DNA of 33,113 nucleotides, taken from assembly GCA_012267425.1 (NCBI GenBank), contig JAAXGO010000118.1, positions 1 through 33,113 of the forward strand, given 5' to 3'. The notes under the pieces are model-generated. The model did not search any database. It saw only the letters and a program-made list of their open reading frames with translations, and was not told the origin of the DNA. The DNA comes from Rhodothermales bacterium (lineage in GTDB: Bacteria; Bacteroidota; Rhodothermia; Rhodothermales; Bin80). This document shows positions 31,307-33,113 of the stretch, in pieces (the stretch's first letter is position 1; every line of letters starts with the position of its first letter). A program made the translations under genes and the position numbers.

Positions 31307-31875
31307 ATGCGGGTGGCAGTCGAGATCGAGTTGTCGGCTGCGGACAGAAGGCGGTTGGAGCAGTGGTCGCGGTCACGAAGCGTGGCAGTGCGGGAGCGGT
31401 CGCGGATGGTGCTGATGGCGGCGGTCGGGATGACGAACAAGGCGATTGCCGGAGAGGGGCTGGACGGGAACGCAAAGGAGCGCCACGGGGTGGTAACCAC
31501 GGCGGGAAATGCTCGAAGGCGCAAGCAGAGCTGAGGAGCAAGGTGATCCGTCTGACGACGCAGACCGACCCGCTGGACGCGACCCACTGGTCGTGCCGGT
31601 CGATGGCGCGGGCAGCCGGAACGACGCACAGTTTTGTGCACCGGGTGTGGCGGTCGTACGGCTGAAGCCGCATCTGGTGCGGACGTTCAAGGTGAGCACC
31701 GATCCGCATTTCGAGGAGAAGCTCAAGGACGTGGTTGGGTTGTACCTGAACCCTCCCGAGAATGCAGCCGTCTTCAGCTTCGATGAGAAGAGCTCGATCC
31801 AGGCGCTGGATCGGACGCAGCCGGGGCTGCCGCTGAAGAAGGGCCGTGCGGGGACGATGACGCACGACGACATTT
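31307..31875 (+). pseudogene. Frameshifted, 3'-truncated IS630-family transposase
   Basis: Three frames in series: [155 protein letters not shown]; catalytic core then lost. Confidence 0.88.
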
Positions 31876-31908
31876 ACGTTACCAGTTTGAGAGGCCCACA
31901 ATGATCCC

Positions 31909-32089
31909 ATCGACCTGTGGCTGCACGGCAAGTCTGACGCCACACAGAACGCGTACCGCTCGGATGTCGCCAGCCTCGTGGGGCCGCTGGCCTCTCTCTA
32001 TCTCTCGATACGCTGCAATCGTGGATCGACGGCCTCACCGATCTCTTCCCGCGCCACACGTGCCCGTGTAGCCGTTACCCCTTGTTCAT
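31909..32089 (+). pseudogene. Tyrosine recombinase/integrase N-terminal (SAM-like) domain remnant
   Basis: DPIDLWLHGKSDATQNAYRSDVASLVGPLASL / LDTLQSWIDGLTDL / ATRARVAVTP across three frames, resembling core-binding domains of Xer/phage-type integrases; no catalytic domain. Confidence 0.6.
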
Positions 32090-32092
32090 AGG

Positions 32093-32566
32093 TTAACAGC
32101 TTGTAATCAGTACACCGTCTTCGATTGTGTTCGTCGTCTTTCCCCCCTTCTCGGTGAGGGCGATTACATACTCGGCATATTTTTTCCACTTGCCTGCATT
32201 TCGCGCGTTCATCGGAGTGTCAGCCTTGATTCGGCAGTCCTCTCTCTGCGTTCTCGGATGATTCGTGTCGGCCTGTCCGAAGGCCCATGCAAAGGCCATG
32301 TCTCCCGTGAGAACTAAGAATTCAACCCCGTTGCTGGTTTGCCCACTGGCAACCATATCCGTTTTCAAAAATTCTCTATCCTCTGAATCGATATCTCCGA
32401 ATATGATGAGGCTTTCGTCGGGATTCGGGATGAGGTGCGTTTGCACAAGGTTGTAGAGTTCCACGTGGAATTCTTCCTGCTCCACTTCGGCAACACTACA
32501 GCTGCTGATCACTCCGATAACAAGGAAGAAAACCAGCACCAGCACATAGCCCTTTAGTCTTTTCAT
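32093..32566 (-). CDS. Predicted lipoprotein, unknown function
   Basis: ATG 32566: MKRLKGYVLVLVFFLVIGVISSCSVAEVEQEEF, signal peptide and lipobox; no recognised family. Confidence 0.6.
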   Translation of the reverse strand: MKRLKGYVLVLVFFLVIGVISSCSVAEVEQEEFHVELYNLVQTHLIPNPDESLIIFGDIDSEDREFLKTDMVASGQTSNGVEFLVLTGDMAFAWAFGQADTNHPRTQREDCRIKADTPMNARNAGKWKKYAEYVIALTEKGGKTTNTIEDGVLITSC

Positions 32567-33113
32567 TTTCGTAATTCCTAAGTCTAGTGAGTGGGTAATG
32601 AACATGCGTAAGTGGTAGACTCTTCACAAGCGGGGATACTCCGTTTGCCCCCTACTTTTTGCGACCTTCTTCACATGGCAGGAAGTTATACACGGACTCA
32701 CACTGCTCTGTCGGGACTCAGCGCGAGAAAAATTGTCGGGCTGCATCCAAGAGCGGCTTTTGGGCTCGTTGGTGCCATCGGACCGCCCTCGCTCTCCGCT
32801 CCCAACTCGACCGCAGGGGAATCGCGCCCAAGTAACTGTGGCGACCGCCGCCGGGCCACTGCGCTTGGGTATCATGGATTCACACTGCCGAAAGTCCGTC
32901 ATCTGATCTGATTTTCTCACCATTTTGGACCGGTGGGATCCCAATCCCACGCGGGACAAGAACGGCAGATCACGAAATCCTGAGTTAGACTTTATAGGTA
33001 ACGTCTGATCAAGTGCCTATAGTACGTCGAGAGTGTCGTATCTGGCCAGAGAAAGCCAATTTTGGTCTCAGAAACGCCATATTTCTGCTTCTGGACCCAG
33101 AAAGTGGTCCTTC

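Noticed and set aside
32612-32959. Overlapping plus (99 aa) and minus (111 aa) ORFs at the right end
   Set aside because: No signal, domain or start-site context on either strand; region contains hairpins and looks non-coding.

Overview
The window looks like ordinary chromosomal DNA from a Bacteroidota/Rhodothermota-type bacterium (inferred from gene content: Bat operon, SprA, FadL-type porin, LytR_C/RsfS). Gene order: 5'-truncated batB, then batC-batD-batE; dnaX-ybaB-recR; a convergent sodium/solute symporter with an un-tracked 40-aa membrane ORF upstream; an SDR and a DUF4440-type lipoprotein; a very large sprA; lipB; a small acidic protein; DUF423; a degraded T9SS/FlgD-like C-terminal domain; a lipoprotein; rsfS; a LytR_C protein; a secreted protein; chorismate mutase; mltG; a FadL-like porin; a repeat-rich lipoprotein; an aldo/keto reductase; and a TonB-dependent receptor. 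The right end (~31.3-33.1 kb) is a decayed accessory patch: a frameshifted, truncated IS630-type transposase fused to a frameshifted tyrosine-recombinase N-terminal remnant, plus an unassigned lipoprotein. I found no CRISPR array, rRNA, recognisable tRNA or defence system, and no convincing multi-gene novel system. The best second-look items are a structured intergenic element before dnaX, the 40-aa membrane ORF before the symporter, coding tandem repeats in sprA and in a lipoprotein, and the remnants at 20.3 kb and 31.3-32.1 kb.
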